Assembly: GCF_002846495.1 (NCBI RefSeq)
Contig: NZ_PJNE01000001.1
Location: 1,054,001-1,118,000, forward strand
DNA length: 64,000 nt
Direction: 5' to 3'
Source of the DNA: Phycicoccus duodecadis
GTDB lineage: Bacteria; Actinomycetota; Actinomycetes; Actinomycetales; Dermatophilaceae
Below are positions 8,939 to 19,276 of the stretch, in pieces (within the stretch, counting starts at the first letter, position 1; the number at the start of each line of letters is the position of its first letter). The translations under genes were made by a program, and so were the position numbers. Under the pieces are notes generated by a model. The model did no database searches, had not been told where the DNA came from, and was given only the letters and a program-made list of their open reading frames with translations.

Positions 8939-11039
8939 CGGTCACCTCCCGCACGTCCCAGACGTGGACCCCGCCGATGGTGGTGGGCCGGCCGTAGACC
9001 GACGAGACCGAGGCCAGGAGGGCGTCCGCGGCCGGCCGGTCGACCGGCAGGACGAGGGCGTCGACCCGGCCGGCGCGCAGGTCGTCGTCGAAGCGGGCCT
9101 TCTGCTCGGGGCCGGCGGGCTGCGCGACGCCGCTCTGCGCGACCTCGGCCAGCCAGCCGGCGAGGGCCGTGGGGGTGGCCCCGTACCGGCCCCCGCGCTC
9201 GGCGGTGCCGTCGGGACCGACGAAGTAGCCGGCCACGACGGGGAACCCCCAGCGCGCCTCGGCCTGCCACTCGAGGGCCCGGGTGTCGGCCACGTCGGGT
9301 GGGGGGACGGCCAGGATCGAGCCACCGTCGTCGACGTAGTCGCGCCAGGCGCCCTCGGAGAAGAACGTGGGCATCGGGCTGCGCGGGTCGACCACGAGCG
9401 GAGTGGGCACGACGGGCAGCAGCACCATGGCCCCGACGCCGATGCCCACGACCAGGGCCGGCACCCGCTCGCCGATGACGGCCAGCACGGCCCGGCGGGC
9501 GGCCTCGGCGCCCAGTGCCAGCAGGGCGGCGAACGCCGGCAGCGCGATGAGCGTGAAGCGGGTGGGCAGGACGTTCTCGACCACGGGGACGTGCTCGAGC
9601 AGGGCCCACGGACCCGGGATGCCCAGTGGCGTGCCGTGGAGGGTGAGCTCCTCGCCGAGGCTGAGCCAGCACGAGAGCACGACCACGACGGCCAGCACGC
9701 GCACCAGGACGCTGCGCCACAGGACGACGAGGGTGGCGGCGGCGGCCCCCCACAGCGGGATGCCGAAGAACGAGTTCTCCTCGGTGCGGTTCATCGACAC
9801 CGCGGCCGCCGCCCAGGGGTCGGCGCCGACCGTGCGGCTCGCGCGGCCCCAGAGCTGCGCGAGGTCGTTGCCGGCCGGCGGGTGGTAGATCGAGGTGTAG
9901 CTCTGCGGCCCCAGGAACTGCCACCACAGCGGCAGCGCGGTGATGACGAGCGCGACGCCGACGCCGGTGCCGAGCCCGCGCAGGGCGGCCAGCGTGGGGC
10001 GCCATCCGGCGGCCAGGTACCCCAGGAGGAGGACGAGCACCCCCACGGACGTCAGCAGCAGCACCTCCTCGCCGATGAGGACCTGCCAGGCGACCAGGAG
10101 GCCGAGGACGACGCCGTCGCGGACCGGGCGGGCGCTGCCACGGGCCAGGCGCAGCAGCCGGTCGAGGATGACCGGCACCAGCACCTGCACCACGAAGTTC
10201 GGGTGGCCGTTGGCGTGCGAGACCATCCCGGGGCCGAAGCCCGCCAGCAGGCCGCCGAGGAAGGCCGCGAGGGGGTGCACCGGTAGCCGGCGGCGGAACA
10301 GCCAGTACCAGGCCGAGGCGGTGAGGGCCAGGCCGAGCAGCTCGACCAGGACGAAGGTGACCTGCGGGCCGGCCAGCAGGGTGAGCGGGGTGAGCGGCAG
10401 GCCCAGCCCCAGCACGGCGGCGTTGGCCATCAGGTTCACGCCGTCGGGGAAGTTCTGGAGGTCGCTGATGAGCGGGTTCGAGAAGGTCGCGACGTTGTGC
10501 GCGGTGGCCCCGAAGTACCACTCGAAGGCCTGCTGGTCCTGCACCCCCTGCGACAGGTAGCCGGTGCGCACCGCCGTGAGCAGGTGCATCGTCACGTAAG
10601 CGGCGACGAGCAGGTACGCCAGAGGGGCCAGCAGGTCGGGACGGCCCCAGGGGCGGGGCGTGCCGGCGACGGCCCAGGAGAGCCCCTGCCGGGCCGGGCG
10701 GAGCGGGCGGACCGGGCGGTCCGGGCGGTCCGGCGGTGCGTCCGGGAGCGCCCGCGTCGCCAGCGCGGTGGGGGCGCCGGCCGCAGGCCCGCCGGGGGTT
10801 TCGTCGCGGGCCTCCCCGCGCAGCACGGCGATCTCGCGCTCCCGGTCGGCGACCCGCGCCTCGAGCCGGTCGAGGACCTCGTCGACCTGGTCCATCCGGT
10901 AGCCGCGCAGCGCGGTGGCGAACCCTTCCGGCGCCGGGGTCCCGTCGGCGGGGGCGTCGGGGCGGGGGCGACCCAGCCACCAGGCGGCGCCCGCGAGGGT
11001 CGCGACCGCGGCGAGCGCGGCGAGGAACGACCAGGTCAC
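8925..11039 (-). CDS. DivIVA-motif/GT-C-like membrane fusion protein
   Basis: 704 residues from a GTG that overlaps the SRPBCC stop (GTGA). Residues 4-22 form a membrane helix. Residues 40-76 carry a DivIVA-like motif (FATALRGYRMDQVDEVLDRL) and a short coiled coil. A Pro/Arg linker (about 97-118, xRP repeats) leads to a polytopic region of roughly ten or more helices (about 135-560) with an early acidic loop motif (QDQQAFEWYFGATA), resembling GT-C glycosyltransferases. A soluble C-terminal domain follows (about 565-704). Joining a division-site module to a GT-C body is unusual. The 94-residue gene two places upstream has the same N-terminal module. Confidence 0.8.
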   Translation of the reverse strand: MTWSFLAALAAVATLAGAAWWLGRPRPDAPADGTPAPEGFATALRGYRMDQVDEVLDRLEARVADREREIAVLRGEARDETPGGPAAGAPTALATRALPDAPPDRPDRPVRPLRPARQGLSWAVAGTPRPWGRPDLLAPLAYLLVAAYVTMHLLTAVRTGYLSQGVQDQQAFEWYFGATAHNVATFSNPLISDLQNFPDGVNLMANAAVLGLGLPLTPLTLLAGPQVTFVLVELLGLALTASAWYWLFRRRLPVHPLAAFLGGLLAGFGPGMVSHANGHPNFVVQVLVPVILDRLLRLARGSARPVRDGVVLGLLVAWQVLIGEEVLLLTSVGVLVLLLGYLAAGWRPTLAALRGLGTGVGVALVITALPLWWQFLGPQSYTSIYHPPAGNDLAQLWGRASRTVGADPWAAAAVSMNRTEENSFFGIPLWGAAAATLVVLWRSVLVRVLAVVVVLSCWLSLGEELTLHGTPLGIPGPWALLEHVPVVENVLPTRFTLIALPAFAALLALGAEAARRAVLAVIGERVPALVVGIGVGAMVLLPVVPTPLVVDPRSPMPTFFSEGAWRDYVDDGGSILAVPPPDVADTRALEWQAEARWGFPVVAGYFVGPDGTAERGGRYGATPTALAGWLAEVAQSGVAQPAGPEQKARFDDDLRAGRVDALVLPVDRPAADALLASVSSVYGRPTTIGGVHVWDVREVTDGAR
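10696..10731. repeat. Four 9-nt repeats encoding an xRP linker
   Basis: GGGCGGAGC, GGGCGGACC, GGGCGGTCC and GGGCGGTCC stand in tandem. On the minus strand they encode DRP-DRP-VRP-LRP in the linker between the DivIVA-like and GT-C parts. The 9-nt unit keeps the frame if copy number changes. Confidence 0.8.
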
Positions 11040-11488
11040 CCGGCCTCCTCGGGGGCCGACGGGCGGCGCTCCTCGGCACCGGCGACGAGGGCTTCGACGA
11101 CCCGCCCGAACAGCAGCGGGCCCAGTCGGTCGCCGACGGGCCGGGTCAGGCGCTGCAGCCCGGGGAGCCAGAGCTCCTCGGTCCACTCCACGCGCGAGCC
11201 CCCGGGGGTGTCGTGCACCTCGATGTCGGCCCAGCCGCGCAGGAACCAGCCGGTCTTGACCAGGCGCAGGCGCCGCCCCGGCTCGAGGGCGGTGACGAGC
11301 ATGCGGTCGGCCCCGGCGAGGGGCCCCAGGCGGGTGACGGCCGAGACCTCCGAGCCGAGCGCGAGGCCGCCCGCGGGCACCGAGACCTCGGTGAGGGGGA
11401 CGTGCCGGGTGTGCTCGGCCAGGTCGGTGACGGCGTCCCAGGCCGGCCCCCGTTCCAGCGTGCTGTCGCGGCGGATGGTGAAGGCCAT
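11036..11488 (-). CDS. SRPBCC (START-like) family protein
   Basis: 150 residues. The pattern begins with MAFTIRRDSTLERGPAWDAV, then beta strands ending in GWADIEVHD and SRVEWTEELWLPG, and a C-terminal long helix (about 118-143). This fits the polyketide-cyclase/SRPBCC fold with a hydrophobic ligand pocket. The stop overlaps the next gene as GTGA and the start overlaps the upstream stop by 1 nt (TGATG), so it is locked between the two DivIVA-motif genes. The ligand is unknown; a lipid or polyprenyl carrier would fit the glycosyltransferase context, but that is inference. Confidence 0.78.
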   Translation of the reverse strand: MAFTIRRDSTLERGPAWDAVTDLAEHTRHVPLTEVSVPAGGLALGSEVSAVTRLGPLAGADRMLVTALEPGRRLRLVKTGWFLRGWADIEVHDTPGGSRVEWTEELWLPGLQRLTRPVGDRLGPLLFGRVVEALVAGAEERRPSAPEEAG

Positions 11489-11772
11489 CAGTCCTCCTGG
11501 GCCCGGAGGTCGGCCAGCTCGCGCTCGCGTTCGGCCAGGGTCGTGCGCAGCCGGTCGAGGCGCTCGTCGACCTCGTCCATCCGGTAGCCGCGCGGGGCGG
11601 TGTCGAACCGGACGGCGGCCACGTCGGCGGCGTCCGGCTCGGAGGGCAGCCCGTGGTCGGGCGTGCTGCGGGTGGCGTCGGCGAGCCCGTCGACCGCCCA
11701 CCGGCCGCTCGCGACGGCCAGCGCCGCGACGATGAGTGCGACGGCGACGAGGGCGAGCAGGACCGGGACCAC
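11488..11772 (-). CDS. Small membrane-anchored DivIVA-motif protein (Rv1209-like)
   Basis: 94 residues from GTG. An N-terminal membrane helix (about 2-21) is followed by a linker, then FDTAPRGYRMDEVDERLDRL and a short coiled coil to the end. The RGYRMDEVDE motif is the hallmark of actinobacterial DivIVA/Wag31-type N-terminal domains, which bind curved membrane at poles and septa. Position matches Rv1209. First gene of the four-gene overlapping operon; TAGGAT lies 6 nt before the start. Confidence 0.82.
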   Translation of the reverse strand: MVPVLLALVAVALIVAALAVASGRWAVDGLADATRSTPDHGLPSEPDAADVAAVRFDTAPRGYRMDEVDERLDRLRTTLAERERELADLRAQED

Positions 11773-11778
11773 GGGGCG

Positions 11779-11784
11779 ATCCTA
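11779..11784 (-). promoter_or_regulatory. -10 element of the DivIVA-module operon
   Basis: TAGGAT on the minus strand, 6 nt before the GTG at 11772, predicts a leaderless operon mRNA separate from the LOG gene upstream. Confidence 0.55.
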
Positions 11785-11802
11785 CGGGCGCGCCCCCTGC
11801 GG

Positions 11803-12609
<807 letters not shown>

Positions 12610-12615
12610 GCCTGC

Positions 12616-12621
12616 ACCCTA
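12616..12621 (-). promoter_or_regulatory. -10 element of the LOG gene
   Basis: TAGGGT on the minus strand, 6 nt before the GTG at 12609; no ribosome site fits in between. Confidence 0.55.
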
Positions 12622-12757
12622 GTCCGGCCCACGGCGGTGGGGACCGCTCCCCATGGCCGCTCACGGCCCGCCGCCGTAGCGTCCGCGGTGGGCTCCGGGG
12701 GGAACCGGACCGCCCGCGGCGGCCTGCGGCCGTCGCCCTCGACGGGAAGGAACACCG

Positions 12758-13600
12758 ATGTCACTCCGCACCACACTCGCCGCGACGGGCACCTCCGCCG
12801 CCCTCGTCGCCGCGGTGGCCACCGCCGCCCCGGCGTCGGCCGCCCTACCGGCGGTCGACATGGCCCGCGTGGTCGTCGCCGGCCAGGTCGAGCCCCGCTG
12901 CGGCCAGACCGCCGGGCTGTCCGACAACCCCTCGACGGTGCGCGTGCAGCAGGCGCTGACGGCCCGCGGCATCTCCACCACGGCCGACGGCTGGTACGGC
13001 AGCGGCACCACCGGCTCGTACGCCACCTGGCAGCGCCGCCTCGGGTACTCCGGCATCGACGCCAACGGCCTCCCCGGCACCGGTTCGCTGACGAAGCTGG
13101 GGGCCAACCGGTTCACCGTGGCCCACCCCGTGACCGTCGGCTCGCGTACCGACACCTACGGCGGCCGGCGGGTCAACACCCGCACCCGGCAGATGCTGGC
13201 GGCGGCCGACGCGAAGCTGCCCTTCGCCATCCGCCTCACGCAGGGCAGCTACAACCCGGGCGGGGTGGGCGCCTCGGCAGGCACCCATGACGGCGGCGGG
13301 GTGGTCGACGTGACCGTGACCGGCCTCACCACCACCCAGCGCTGGCAGCTGGTGCGGGCGCTGCGCACCGTCGGGTTCGCGGCCTGGCTGCGCACCCCCG
13401 CCCAGGGCTTCGCCTATCACGTGCACGCGGTGGCCATCGGCGACCCCGACCTCTGGCAGCAGGACGGTGGCCACGTGGCGCGCGACCAGGTCTGCGACTA
13501 CTGGCGCGGGCGCAACGGCCTCGCGAGCCACGCCGCCGACAACACCCCGAGCGCCTACCGCGTCGCATTCACCTGGTGGGAGCGCTACCGGGGCATCTGA
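12758..13600 (+). CDS. Secreted peptidoglycan-binding protein
   Basis: 280 residues with GGAAGG upstream of the ATG. A Sec signal peptide covers about 1-28 (ends ASA). A peptidoglycan-binding-1-like unit (about 50-115: VRVQQALTARGI, YGSGTTGSYATWQRRLG) is followed by a domain with THDGGGVVDVTV and YHVHAVAIGD. The spaced His and Asp residues recall zinc D-Ala-D-Ala peptidases of the hedgehog/M15 type, but the full ligand triad is not certain. Likely binds or trims cell-wall peptides outside the membrane. It converges on dapE. Confidence 0.75.
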   Translation: MSLRTTLAATGTSAALVAAVATAAPASAALPAVDMARVVVAGQVEPRCGQTAGLSDNPSTVRVQQALTARGISTTADGWYGSGTTGSYATWQRRLGYSGIDANGLPGTGSLTKLGANRFTVAHPVTVGSRTDTYGGRRVNTRTRQMLAAADAKLPFAIRLTQGSYNPGGVGASAGTHDGGGVVDVTVTGLTTTQRWQLVRALRTVGFAAWLRTPAQGFAYHVHAVAIGDPDLWQQDGGHVARDQVCDYWRGRNGLASHAADNTPSAYRVAFTWWERYRGI

Positions 13601-13652
13601 GCGCCACCGTGGGGTGGCCCGGCGGCGCGTGCTGTCGCCGGGTCCGCCCGGC

Positions 13653-14747
13653 TCAGCCGAGCCAGCGCAGCAGGGCCGCCTCGCACGCGCCGTACTGCTC
13701 GACCGGGCACTGCTCGTCGTCCATGTGGGCCAGGTTGGGGTCGCCGGGGCCGAAGTTGACCGCCGGCACGCCCATCGCCGAGAAGCGCGCGACGTCGGTC
13801 CAGCCCTGCTTGGCCTCGACCGGCACGCCGAGGGACTCCACGAACGCCCGCGCGGCCGGGAGGTGCAGGCCGGGACGGGCGCCCCCGGCGTTGTCGTGCA
13901 CCTCGACGTCGAAGCCGTCGAACACCCCACGCACGTGGGCCTCGGCGTCGGACTCGCTCAGCGAGGGGGCGTAGCGGTAGTTCACGGTGACGACGCAACG
14001 GTCGGGGATGACGTTGCCCGCGATGCCGCCCTGGATCCCCACGGCGTTGAGGGCCTCGCGGAACTCCAGGCCGTCGACCTCGCGGGTGGCGGGCCGGTAC
14101 GCCACGAGGCGCGCCAGTACGTCGGCGGCGTCGTGGATGGCGTTGTGGCCCTTCCAGGGGCGGGCCGAGTGCGACGCGATGCCCTTGGTCGTGACGGTCG
14201 CGCGCAGCGTCCCCTTGCACCCGCCCTCGATGCGGGCGTCGGTGGGCTCGAGCAGGACGGCGAAGTCGGCGTCCTCGACCAGCTCGGGCGCCTGCTCCTG
14301 GACGTGCAGCAGGCCGTTGTAGCGGCTGTCGATCTCCTCGGCCTCGTAGAAGACGTAGGTGACGTCGCGGTTGGGCTCGGCCAGCTGCTGCGCGACCCGC
14401 AGCGTCACGGCCACCCCGCCCTTCATGTCGACGGTGCCCCGTCCCCAGAGGACGTCACCGCCGGGGCCCGCGACGCGGCGGGTGGGGAGGTTCTCGGGGT
14501 CGCTGGTGAGCGGGACCGTGTCGATGTGGCCGGCCAGGACCACCCGTTCGGCCCGGCCCAGCTCCGTGCGGGCGACGACGGTGTTGCCGATGCGGGTGAC
14601 CTCGAGGCGCCCCAGCGCGCGCAGCGCCGCCTCGACGGCGTCGGCCAGCGGGGCCTCCTCCAGGCTCACCGAGGGGATGTCGCACAGGCGCGCCGTGAGC
14701 GTCGTGACGTCGTCGGTCAGGTCCAGGGAGGGGGTGCTCGCAGCCAT
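13653..14747 (-). CDS. dapE: Succinyl-diaminopimelate desuccinylase
   Basis: 364 residues, M20 metallopeptidase family. Visible are the metal-binding GHIDTVPLT (about residue 77), [24 protein letters not shown] and the dimerisation domain (about 180-290). It releases succinate and LL-diaminopimelate in the lysine and peptidoglycan pathway. It is divergent from dapD, with 68 nt between the two starts, and both have a YANNNT hexamer next to the start. Same head-to-head arrangement as Rv1201c/Rv1202. Confidence 0.95.
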   Translation of the reverse strand: MAASTPSLDLTDDVTTLTARLCDIPSVSLEEAPLADAVEAALRALGRLEVTRIGNTVVARTELGRAERVVLAGHIDTVPLTSDPENLPTRRVAGPGGDVLWGRGTVDMKGGVAVTLRVAQQLAEPNRDVTYVFYEAEEIDSRYNGLLHVQEQAPELVEDADFAVLLEPTDARIEGGCKGTLRATVTTKGIASHSARPWKGHNAIHDAADVLARLVAYRPATREVDGLEFREALNAVGIQGGIAGNVIPDRCVVTVNYRYAPSLSESDAEAHVRGVFDGFDVEVHDNAGGARPGLHLPAARAFVESLGVPVEAKQGWTDVARFSAMGVPAVNFGPGDPNLAHMDDEQCPVEQYGACEAALLRWLG

Positions 14748-14753
14748 GCCGAC

Positions 14754-14759
14754 ACCCTA
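14754..14759 (-). promoter_or_regulatory. -10 element of dapE
   Basis: TAGGGT on the minus strand, 6 nt before the dapE ATG (14747). Confidence 0.55.
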
Positions 14760-14802
14760 GTGAGGGCGCCCGGAGCCGCCGCGGTCGCGTCGGCCCGCCC
14801 CG

Positions 14803-14808
14803 TAGGCT
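14803..14808 (+). promoter_or_regulatory. -10 element of dapD
   Basis: TAGGCT, 7 nt before the dapD ATG (14816). With the dapE hexamer it leaves 43 bp between the two divergent -10 elements. Confidence 0.5.
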
Positions 14809-14815
14809 GGATGCC

Positions 14816-15748
14816 ATGTCGCGCACCGCCTGGGGCCACGGCCTCCTCACCGTCCACGAGTCAGGGACCGTCCTCGACGCCTGGTACCCCTCGCCGGCTC
14901 TGGGCGCGGTCGGCGGCGCCGGCGAGATCGAGGCTCCCCGCGGGCTGGCGCAGCTCGTCGGCACCGACGCCGTGCGCGGCGTGCGGCGCGAGCTCCGCCT
15001 CGTGAGCATCGACCTCGACGCCGCCCCGGCCGACACCGCCGACGCCTACCTGCGCCTGCACCTGCTCTCGCACCGGCTGGCCCTCCCCAACAGCATCTCC
15101 CTCGACGGCCTGTTCGGCGTCCTGCCCAACGTCGTCTGGACCACCCAGGGCCCGTGCGCCGTCGAGGGCTTCGAGCTCACGCGCGCCCGGATGCTGGCCC
15201 GGGGCCCGGTGCAGGTCCTCGGCGTCGACAAGTTCCCGCGGATGGTCGACTACGTGGTGCCGTCGGGGGTGCGCATCGGCGACGCCGACCGCGTCCGGCT
15301 CGGGGCACACCTGGCGAGCGGCACCACCGTCATGCACGAGGGCTTCGTCAACTTCAACGCCGGCACCCTCGGCTCCTCGATGGTCGAGGGGCGCATCAGC
15401 CAGGGTGTCGTCGTCGGTGACGGGTCCGACATCGGCGGGGGCGCCTCCACCATGGGCACGCTGTCGGGCGGCGGCACGGAACGGGTCAGCATCGGCAGGC
15501 GTTGTCTGCTCGGAGCCGAGGCCGGGCTCGGCATCGCCCTCGGTGACGACTGCGTCGTCGAGGCCGGGCTGTACCTGACCGCCGGCACCAAGGTCACCCT
15601 GCCCGACGGCACCGTCGCCGCGGCGCGTGAGCTGTCGGGGCAGAGCGGCCTGCTGTTCCTGCGGCACTCCGTCACCGGCACCGTGCAGGCCCGGCCCCGC
15701 GACGGCCACGGCGTCGTCCTGAACTCCGCCCTGCACGCCAACGACTGA
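14816..15748 (+). CDS. dapD: Tetrahydrodipicolinate N-succinyltransferase (actinobacterial type)
   Basis: 310 residues. A helical N-terminal part precedes a left-handed beta-helix with hexapeptide repeats ([40 protein letters not shown] and [20 protein letters not shown]). It converts tetrahydrodipicolinate and succinyl-CoA to N-succinyl-2-amino-6-oxopimelate. With dapE and dapC in the window, three steps of the succinylase branch are present. Confidence 0.95.
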   Translation: MSRTAWGHGLLTVHESGTVLDAWYPSPALGAVGGAGEIEAPRGLAQLVGTDAVRGVRRELRLVSIDLDAAPADTADAYLRLHLLSHRLALPNSISLDGLFGVLPNVVWTTQGPCAVEGFELTRARMLARGPVQVLGVDKFPRMVDYVVPSGVRIGDADRVRLGAHLASGTTVMHEGFVNFNAGTLGSSMVEGRISQGVVVGDGSDIGGGASTMGTLSGGGTERVSIGRRCLLGAEAGLGIALGDDCVVEAGLYLTAGTKVTLPDGTVAAARELSGQSGLLFLRHSVTGTVQARPRDGHGVVLNSALHAND

Positions 15749-15800
15749 CCCCTCCGCACCACCCATCCGCCGAACGCCCCCGACCGAAGGACGACCACCG

Positions 15801-16649
15801 ATGCCGCGCCGCTCCCCCGGCCGACGCCGTCTCGCCGCCCTGCTCGTGCTCGTCGTCGTCGCGGTCGTCGGGGTCGTGGGCTGGAGGGGGGTCCAGCGCC
15901 TCGTGCACGCCGTCTCGGGCGAGCAGTGCGAGGTGACGGCGGGGGGCTCCACCTACTCGTGGGCCCCCGACCAGGCCAGCAACGCGGCCGCCATCACGGC
16001 CATCGCGGTCAAGCGCGGCCTGCCGCCGCGGGCCGCGTCCATCGCCATCGCCACCGCCATGCAGGAGTCCAAGGTCCGCAATGTGCGCTTCGGCGACCGC
16101 GACTCCCTCGGGCTCTTCCAGCAGCGGCCCTCCCAGGGCTGGGGCACCGCGGAGCAGATCCTCGACCCCGAGTACTCGACCAACAAGTTCTACGACGCCC
16201 TCGTCAAGGTGCGCGGCTACACCGAGATGGACATCGCGGCCGCCGCTCAGGCCGTGCAGCGCTCGGCCGCCGGCGAGGCCTACGCCCAGCACGAGGGACA
16301 GGCCCGCGCCACCGCCTCGGTGGTCTCGGGCCAGACGCACGCCGGCCTGGGCTGCGCTCTGCGTGACCCGGAGGCCGCCGGCGACCCGCACGAGCTCGCG
16401 GCCCTGCTCTCCAAGGACTTCGGCCTGACCGGGCGGGTCTCGGGCAGCACCGTGACGGTCACGACCGGCTCGGCCGACGCCGCCTGGGCGGTGGCGTCCT
16501 GGGCGGTCGCCCGTGCCACCGACACCGGCGCGGTGCGGGTGGCGGTCGACGGCCGCCAGTGGGTGCGCTCGATGGAGGACTCGGCCCTCACCTGGCGCCG
16601 TACCGACACCACCGGCGCCCCCACCACCGTCGTCATCGCCACCGCCTGA
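15801..16649 (+). CDS. Membrane-anchored lytic transglycosylase-like protein
   Basis: 282 residues with GAAGGACG before the ATG. A signal anchor covers about 11-30. The extracytoplasmic domain carries [34 protein letters not shown] spacing (split here: AMQES with Glu89, then [14 protein letters not shown]), the arrangement of SLT/goose-lysozyme-like muramidases, where the Glu is catalytic. About 190-282 is a second, strand-rich region. It follows dapD by about 50 nt and ends at a strong terminator. Peptidoglycan cleavage is likely but untested. Confidence 0.75.
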   Translation: MPRRSPGRRRLAALLVLVVVAVVGVVGWRGVQRLVHAVSGEQCEVTAGGSTYSWAPDQASNAAAITAIAVKRGLPPRAASIAIATAMQESKVRNVRFGDRDSLGLFQQRPSQGWGTAEQILDPEYSTNKFYDALVKVRGYTEMDIAAAAQAVQRSAAGEAYAQHEGQARATASVVSGQTHAGLGCALRDPEAAGDPHELAALLSKDFGLTGRVSGSTVTVTTGSADAAWAVASWAVARATDTGAVRVAVDGRQWVRSMEDSALTWRRTDTTGAPTTVVIATA

Positions 16650-16676
16650 CCGGCCCGTCGCCGGACCCGCCCGGAA

Positions 16677-16720
16677 CGACGACGAGGCCCGACCCCGCTG
16701 GGGGTCGGGCCTCGTCGTCG
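16677..16720. terminator. Perfect 20-bp bidirectional terminator hairpin
   Basis: Arms 16677-16696 and 16701-16720 are perfect reverse complements around a 4-nt loop (GCTG). It sits 27 nt past the stop of the transglycosylase-like gene and 15 nt past the stop of gltA, so it can serve both convergent genes. Confidence 0.85.
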
Positions 16721-16735
16721 CGCGGAGCGCCGGGG

Positions 16736-18022
16736 TCAGCGCTGGTCGAGGGCGATGTAGTCGCGCTCGCCCTCACCGATGTACACCTGGCGGGGACGGC
16801 CGATCTTGGTGGCCGGGTCCTCGATCATCTCGCGCCACTGGGCGATCCAGCCGGGGAGGCGGCCCAGGGCGAACAGGACGGTGAACATCCGCGTCGGGAA
16901 GCCCATCGACTTGTAGATGAGGCCGGTGTAGAAGTCGACGTTCGGGTATAGCTTGCGCTCGACGAAGCAGTCGTCGGCGAGCGCGATCTCCTCGAGGCGC
17001 ATCGCGACCTCGAGCAGCTCGTCACCGCCGGAGGTCTTGCTGAGGATCTCGTGGGCGGTGTCCTTGATGATGGCCGCGCGCGGGTCGTAGTTCTTGTAGA
17101 CCCGGTGGCCGAAGCCCATGAGCCGGACGCCGTCCTCCTTGTTCTTGACCTTGGTCATGAACTCCTCGGCGGTGTACTCGGCGCCGTTGATGCGCTCGAG
17201 CATCTCGAGTACGGCCTGGTTGGCGCCGCCGTGCAGCGGGCCGAACAGGGCGTTGATGCCGGCCGAGACCGAGGCGAAGAGGTTGGCGTGCGAGGAGCCG
17301 ACGAGCCGCACCGTGGAGGTGGAGCAGTTCTGCTCGTGGTCGGCGTGCAGCACCAGCAGGAGCTCGACGGCCTTGACGATGTCGGGGTCGATCTCGTAGC
17401 GGGTGGCGGGCACGCCGAAGGTCATCCGCAGGAAGTTCTCGACCAGCGACAGGTCGTTGTCGGGGTAGAGGAAGGGCTGCCCGATGGACTTCTTGTACGC
17501 GTACGCCGCGATGGTCGGCAGCTTCGCGAGGAGGCGGATGGTCGAGATCTCGACCTGCTCCTTGTCGAACGGGTCGAGGCTGTCCTGGTAGAAGGTCGAC
17601 AGCGCCGAGACGGCCGAGGAGAGCACCGGCATCGGGTGCGCGTCGCGCGGGAAGCCCTGGAAGAAGCCCTTGAGGTCCTCGTGCAGCATCGTGTGCTCGC
17701 GGACCCGGTCCTCGAAGCCGGCGAGCTCGACCGCGGTGGGGAGCTCGCCGTAGATGAGGAGGTAGGAGGTCTCGAGGAAGGTCGAGCTCTTGGCCAGCTG
17801 CTCGATCGGGTACCCCCGGTAGCGCAGGATGCCCGCGTCGCCGTCGATGTAGGTGATGGCGCTGGTGGTGCTGGCCGTGTTGGTGAAGCCGGCATCGAGG
17901 GTGACGTTGCCGGTCTCCTTGAGCAGCGGCGAGATGTCGTAGCCGCTGTTGCCCTCGGTGGCGGGCACGAGGGGGAGGTCGAGCTGCTTGCCCGCAGCGT
18001 GGAGGGTTGCTCCGTCGGTCAT
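16736..18022 (-). CDS. gltA: Citrate synthase (type II)
   Basis: 428 residues with GAAGGA before the ATG. It has an N-terminal beta domain, then [26 protein letters not shown] with the citrate-synthase core, [11 protein letters not shown], and the catalytic [14 protein letters not shown]. Length and the extended N-terminus match hexameric NADH-responsive type II enzymes. It condenses acetyl-CoA and oxaloacetate at the entry of the TCA cycle. TAGGGT at 18065-18070 on the minus strand could be its -10, giving a leader of roughly 35 nt. Confidence 0.97.
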   Translation of the reverse strand: MTDGATLHAAGKQLDLPLVPATEGNSGYDISPLLKETGNVTLDAGFTNTASTTSAITYIDGDAGILRYRGYPIEQLAKSSTFLETSYLLIYGELPTAVELAGFEDRVREHTMLHEDLKGFFQGFPRDAHPMPVLSSAVSALSTFYQDSLDPFDKEQVEISTIRLLAKLPTIAAYAYKKSIGQPFLYPDNDLSLVENFLRMTFGVPATRYEIDPDIVKAVELLLVLHADHEQNCSTSTVRLVGSSHANLFASVSAGINALFGPLHGGANQAVLEMLERINGAEYTAEEFMTKVKNKEDGVRLMGFGHRVYKNYDPRAAIIKDTAHEILSKTSGGDELLEVAMRLEEIALADDCFVERKLYPNVDFYTGLIYKSMGFPTRMFTVLFALGRLPGWIAQWREMIEDPATKIGRPRQVYIGEGERDYIALDQR

Positions 18023-18122
18023 GTCGCGATCCTTCGCGGGTCGTCGGGTTCGGGCTTCATTTCGACCCTACCCGCCCGTACGCGGCCTACGGAATCCGGG
18101 GACGGTCCGCGTGACCGGAGGG

Positions 18123-19271
18123 TCAGGTCAGACGACGGGCGGCGGCCGCCACCCGCTCGTCCGTGGCGGTGAGCGCGATGCGCACGTGCCGGCGGCCGGC
18201 GGCGCCGTAGAAGTCACCCGGCGCCACCAGGATGCCGCGCGCCGCCAGCCGGTCGAGGGTGGCGCGGGAGTCCTCGTCGGCGGTGGCCCAGAGGTACAGC
18301 CCCGCCTCGGAGTGCTCGACCCGCAGGCCGAAGCCCTCGACCGCCGGGCGGAGCAGCGCCCGGCGGGCGGCGTAGCGCGCCTTCTGCTCCTCCACGTGGC
18401 GGCTGTCGCCGAGCGCGGCCACCAGCGCCCGTTGCACCGGCCACGGCACGATCATCCCGGCGTGCTTGCGGACCTCGAGCAGCCGTGCGACCAGGGCGGG
18501 GTCGCCGGCCACGACGGCGGCGCGGTAGCCGGCCAGGTTCGACTGCTTCGAGAGGGAGTAGACCGCCAGCACCCCCTCGTGCGAGCCGCCGCAGACCCGG
18601 GGGTCGAGGACCGACGGGGTCGTCGGCGGCTCGGTGGAGCCGGGGTCGCGCTCGCGCCAGTCGAGCTCGGCGTAGCACTCGTCGGAGGCCACCACGACGC
18701 CGTGCTGGCGGGCCCAGGCCACGACCTTCGCGAGATGCTCGACGCCCAGCACCTGGCCGGTGGGGTTACCGGGGGTGTTGAGCCACAACAGCTTCGGGGT
18801 CGTTGCCGGGGTGAGGGGGCCGAGGGCGGTGAGACCGTCGACCGCCATCGGCACGGCCCCCGCCAGCCGGGCCCCCACGTCGTACGTGGGGTAGGCCACC
18901 CGCGGGAAGGCCACGACGTCGCCCGGGCCCAGCCCCATCAGGGTGGGCAGCCAGGCGACCAGCTCCTTGGAGCCGATGGTGGGCAGCACCCCCGCCGGGT
19001 CGAGGTCGGGCACGCCGCGCCGGCGGGCGAACCAGGCCGCCACCGCCTCGCGCAGGTCGGCCGTGCCGTACGTCTGCGGGTAGCCGGGGGCGTCGGCGGC
19101 CTCCGCGAGCGCCTGGCGGACCAGGGACGGGGTGGGGTCGACGGGGGTGCCGACCGACAGGTCGACCAGCCCGGTGCCGGCACCCTCCCCCAGCGAGGGG
19201 TCGGAGAACGCGCGGGCGCGCTCCTTGGCGGCGGCGAGGGAGTCCCAGGGGAAGTCGGGAAGGGTGAGCAC
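18123..19271 (-). CDS. dapC: Succinyldiaminopimelate transaminase
   Basis: 382 residues, fold-type I PLP aminotransferase. Markers are LWLNTPGNPTGQ, ASDECYAEL and the Schiff-base lysine in YSLSKQSNLAGYR. It makes N-succinyl-LL-diaminopimelate from the DapD product. It begins 5 nt after the fdxA stop, an arrangement shared with Rv1177/Rv1178, so both are one transcript. gltA follows after 100 nt and probably has its own promoter. Confidence 0.93.
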   Translation of the reverse strand: MLTLPDFPWDSLAAAKERARAFSDPSLGEGAGTGLVDLSVGTPVDPTPSLVRQALAEAADAPGYPQTYGTADLREAVAAWFARRRGVPDLDPAGVLPTIGSKELVAWLPTLMGLGPGDVVAFPRVAYPTYDVGARLAGAVPMAVDGLTALGPLTPATTPKLLWLNTPGNPTGQVLGVEHLAKVVAWARQHGVVVASDECYAELDWRERDPGSTEPPTTPSVLDPRVCGGSHEGVLAVYSLSKQSNLAGYRAAVVAGDPALVARLLEVRKHAGMIVPWPVQRALVAALGDSRHVEEQKARYAARRALLRPAVEGFGLRVEHSEAGLYLWATADEDSRATLDRLAARGILVAPGDFYGAAGRRHVRIALTATDERVAAAARRLT

Positions 19272-19276
19272 CTACG

